Shown here piece after piece: positions 62,365-64,000 of a DNA stretch of 64,000 nucleotides. Numbering within the stretch: the stretch's first letter is position 1; every line of letters starts with the position of its first letter. Under the pieces are notes generated by a model that was given only the letters and a program-made list of their open reading frames with translations, did no database searches and had not been told where the DNA came from. The position numbers and the translations under genes are program-made. Source of the stretch: CAWDMC01 sp963803295 (GTDB lineage Bacteria > Acidobacteriota > Terriglobia > UBA7540); assembly GCA_963803295.1 (NCBI GenBank), contig CAWDMC010000016.1:1-64000 (forward strand), written 5' to 3'.

Positions 62365-63813
62365 TTACAGACCGCGCCTGTTCTCCAGCATTTTCAGGAA
62401 GGAACGCTCTCTCAGCTCCTCCCGGGTGAGTCCCGTACTGAGCATTTCTGCTTCAGTGATGGCCCCGCAGTTCGAAGCACGCAAGAAATAGTTGAGCAGA
62501 CCCTGGCCCGTCGCCGCATCGTCGAAGGTGTCGCCCACGAGCGTCGCCTGGGCCGCTTTGCCGATAAAGTTTCGCAAGCGCGCGGCCAGCGAATCGAACC
62601 CCTGCAGGAAAAAGGCGTACACCGCCGCGTAGCGTGTGGGCAACTGCGCTGGATGGAGGTCCCAGCCCTGGTAGAAGCCGTGTCGCAGCGAGCGCTGCAC
62701 ATCCTGGAAATGCAACCTCATGGCGCGATAGACCACCAGTTGGTTCTCTTCCTTCTGCCGCTCTGTCAGGGGGGCGTCGCCAGGTTTATGGGGTGCGATC
62801 GGCAGGATTGTGGTGGCGCCGTCGGAAAGCTCGACGCCCCTTCCCGCCGTACACACTTGCAGCAGGTGACGGGCAAAGTCTGCCGTAGGGTGGAACAGAC
62901 TCTGGTATTCCGCCGTGATGTTACAGGCCGCTGTGTAATCGTAGGCGCCGAAATGCAGTCCCCGGCAGCGGAGCGGTGCCGCTTTAAGCAATCTGGGAAT
63001 CGCCAGATGCCCCTCCGAGTCGACGATGGATTCGGGAGTCTCAATCATCAACTCGAACCTGAGCGAGTTGGCGGCAAGCCGGTACTCGGTTTCGAAAATA
63101 CCGAGCAACTCGGCCAAGGCGGAAACCTGGGCGGGAGTCGTGACCTTTGGCAGAGCTACGACGAACCCGTCCGGCAGGCGGCCGGCAGTCTGGCTAAGCA
63201 GAGTCGTGAGGAAGAGGTCGAGAGTCCGGATGCTGCGATCCCGCAGGGCTTCAGTTAAGGGCTTGATGCGGATCCCCAAGAAAGGTGGAAATCGCGGCGT
63301 TCCCATCCCGAGCGCCGCCGCTTGAGCCGCCTGTACCGCGTGGGCGTCCTCCTCGGCGTCTGGCCTGTTGCCGTACCCGTCCTCGAAGTCGATGCGGTAG
63401 TCTTCCACGGGTTCCCGCTCGAGTTTGGATACCGTCCGGTTGTACACTACATGTGCCAGCCAAACAGCAGGCTGCTCGCGGCGCACCTTTTCAGGATCCT
63501 CATCCAACTGTTGCTGCAACTCGACCGCCGCCCCGGGATCGGAGGGAAGATCATCCGCACCTGGGAGCGCGACCGAGCGCGCAAAACTAACGGCGTCTGG
63601 CGCATAGGCTTGAAGCGTGCGGAGGGCAAGCGATCCCAGCACGGCGCCGATATCGGGCCTGAACAAGTGTGCGCCGCCATAAACCGTGTGGATCGGTTGG
63701 CGCCGGCAAGGTTCGCCGGGATAGTCCGTCTCGTACTCCCGGTTGGCCTCTGAAAGGCGCGCCTTCAGCCCTTCGATCGAGAACTGACGTAATGTAGTAC
63801 TCAGTGGCTCCAA
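62365..63813 (-). CDS. DUF6986 family protein (HpcH/CitE aldolase-like barrel)
   Basis: 482 residues. Conserved stretches: HTVYGGAHLFRPDIGAVLG, YRIDFEDGYGNRPDAEEDAH, FVVALPKVTTPAQVSALAEL, ELMIETPESIVDSEGHLAIP, LHFGAYDYTAACNITAEYQS and GFYQGWDLHPAQLPTRYAAV. The HpcH/HpaI-CitE-like barrel is suggested by PKV..., MIETPE and FGAYDY. Members are often mislabelled 'phosphoenolpyruvate kinase'; in other genomes they accompany ureide/purine catabolism genes, which fits the permease and deaminase next to it. Reaction unknown. Confidence 0.8.
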   Translation of the reverse strand: MEPLSTTLRQFSIEGLKARLSEANREYETDYPGEPCRRQPIHTVYGGAHLFRPDIGAVLGSLALRTLQAYAPDAVSFARSVALPGADDLPSDPGAAVELQQQLDEDPEKVRREQPAVWLAHVVYNRTVSKLEREPVEDYRIDFEDGYGNRPDAEEDAHAVQAAQAAALGMGTPRFPPFLGIRIKPLTEALRDRSIRTLDLFLTTLLSQTAGRLPDGFVVALPKVTTPAQVSALAELLGIFETEYRLAANSLRFELMIETPESIVDSEGHLAIPRLLKAAPLRCRGLHFGAYDYTAACNITAEYQSLFHPTADFARHLLQVCTAGRGVELSDGATTILPIAPHKPGDAPLTERQKEENQLVVYRAMRLHFQDVQRSLRHGFYQGWDLHPAQLPTRYAAVYAFFLQGFDSLAARLRNFIGKAAQATLVGDTFDDAATGQGLLNYFLRASNCGAITEAEMLSTGLTREELRERSFLKMLENRRGL

Positions 63814-64000
63814 AGGTTCGCTCCTGTCCTGCAGCCCGGATCTCCGAACTACTTACCCATTCATATCTCCACAGCAGCACTCCCAATAATAAGGTCCATT
63901 TCGTTGACGCGCCGGAGTCACTATGTTAGCTTGGTACGGATGGAAAATTTGAATAAACCATACCGGATGAGGAGGTTAGTTGGTCTGCGTCTTGTTCCTC
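63814..64000. other. right window edge, no gene recognised
   Basis: Upstream region of the DUF6986 gene; no coding sequence, repeat or clear promoter that I can support. Confidence 0.4.

Noticed and set aside
62365..63813. Phosphoenolpyruvate kinase annotation for the DUF6986 protein
   Set aside because: No kinase motif seen; the barrel motifs suggest an HpcH/CitE-like lyase. The label is a known carry-over.
1..64000. tRNA, rRNA or riboswitch genes
   Set aside because: I found no T-loop/cloverleaf arrangement, rRNA segment or known riboswitch core by eye; a covariance-model search would be decisive.

Overview
The window looks like a chromosomal segment of a soil-type Acidobacteriota (Solibacter/Sulfotelmatobacter-like). 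This is inferred from gene families that are common there: SBBP/choice-of-anchor-D repeat proteins, a very large carboxypeptidase-regulatory/TonB-dependent receptor, two ECF42 sigma factors with YCII partners, a WbsX/GH99-like protein and many Tat-exported glycosidases. Base composition is GC-rich. I see no rRNA, tRNA, CRISPR array, prophage or classical defence island.

Layout. 1-5.7 kb (minus): two tandem SBBP-repeat genes, decayed by single-base frameshifts and a nonsense codon, riddled with REP-like palindromes and apparently fused to each other at one of them. 6.3-13.9 kb: a SYLF lipid-binding protein, then minus-strand cell-wall genes (AMIN/Amidase_3 amidase, lytic transglycosylase) and a small minus-strand operon (UBP zinc finger, frameshifted DUF5996, NAD(P)-binding protein, clan-A glycosidase). 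14.1-16.4 kb: a complete 2,238-bp insertion element with 15-bp terminal inverted repeats and a 7-bp target duplication, carrying a frameshifted IS1-type transposase and passenger genes; it supplies the stop codon of the neighbouring DUF4442 gene. 16.9-17.8 kb: a HigBA-type toxin-antitoxin pair with a perfect 20-bp operator palindrome, followed by an 11-bp-phased GTTTCCA array. 18.0-25.6 kb: two ECF42/YCII modules bracket DinB, DoxX, a BNR propeller protein, a MazEF pair and a ubiquitin-like MoaD/ThiS protein. 25.7-33 kb: frameshifted CNNM/CorC protein, S-adenosyl-L-methionine hydrolase (DUF62), DusB, a PAS hybrid histidine kinase and small hypotheticals.

33.3-50.4 kb is a plus-strand carbohydrate locus: TonB-type outer-membrane receptor, TPR protein, WbsX/GH99-like protein, a clan-D (GH36-like) glycosidase, an ExuT-type MFS carrier, a tandem alpha/beta-hydrolase, an SDR and a GHL6-like glycosidase. 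Three of these enzymes have twin-arginine leaders. The likely logic is uptake, extracytoplasmic cleavage and deacylation, sugar import and oxidation of the product. 50.7-64 kb holds an XRE regulator, a FetAB-type exporter, then a nucleoside/purine region: two exported nucleoside hydrolases, ribokinase, GH27 alpha-galactosidase, a glycosidase-like/FGE fusion protein and, on the minus strand, an NCS2 purine permease, a nucleoside (guanine-type) deaminase and a DUF6986 aldolase-like protein.

A recurrent theme is a family of GTAG-headed palindromes (REP/BIME-like), some wrapped in a 116-121-bp element with its own inverted ends. At least nine one-base frameshifts, mostly in short homopolymers, are confined to the first 26.1 kb; the 38 kb after that has none that I can see, so assembly error in the left part cannot be excluded.
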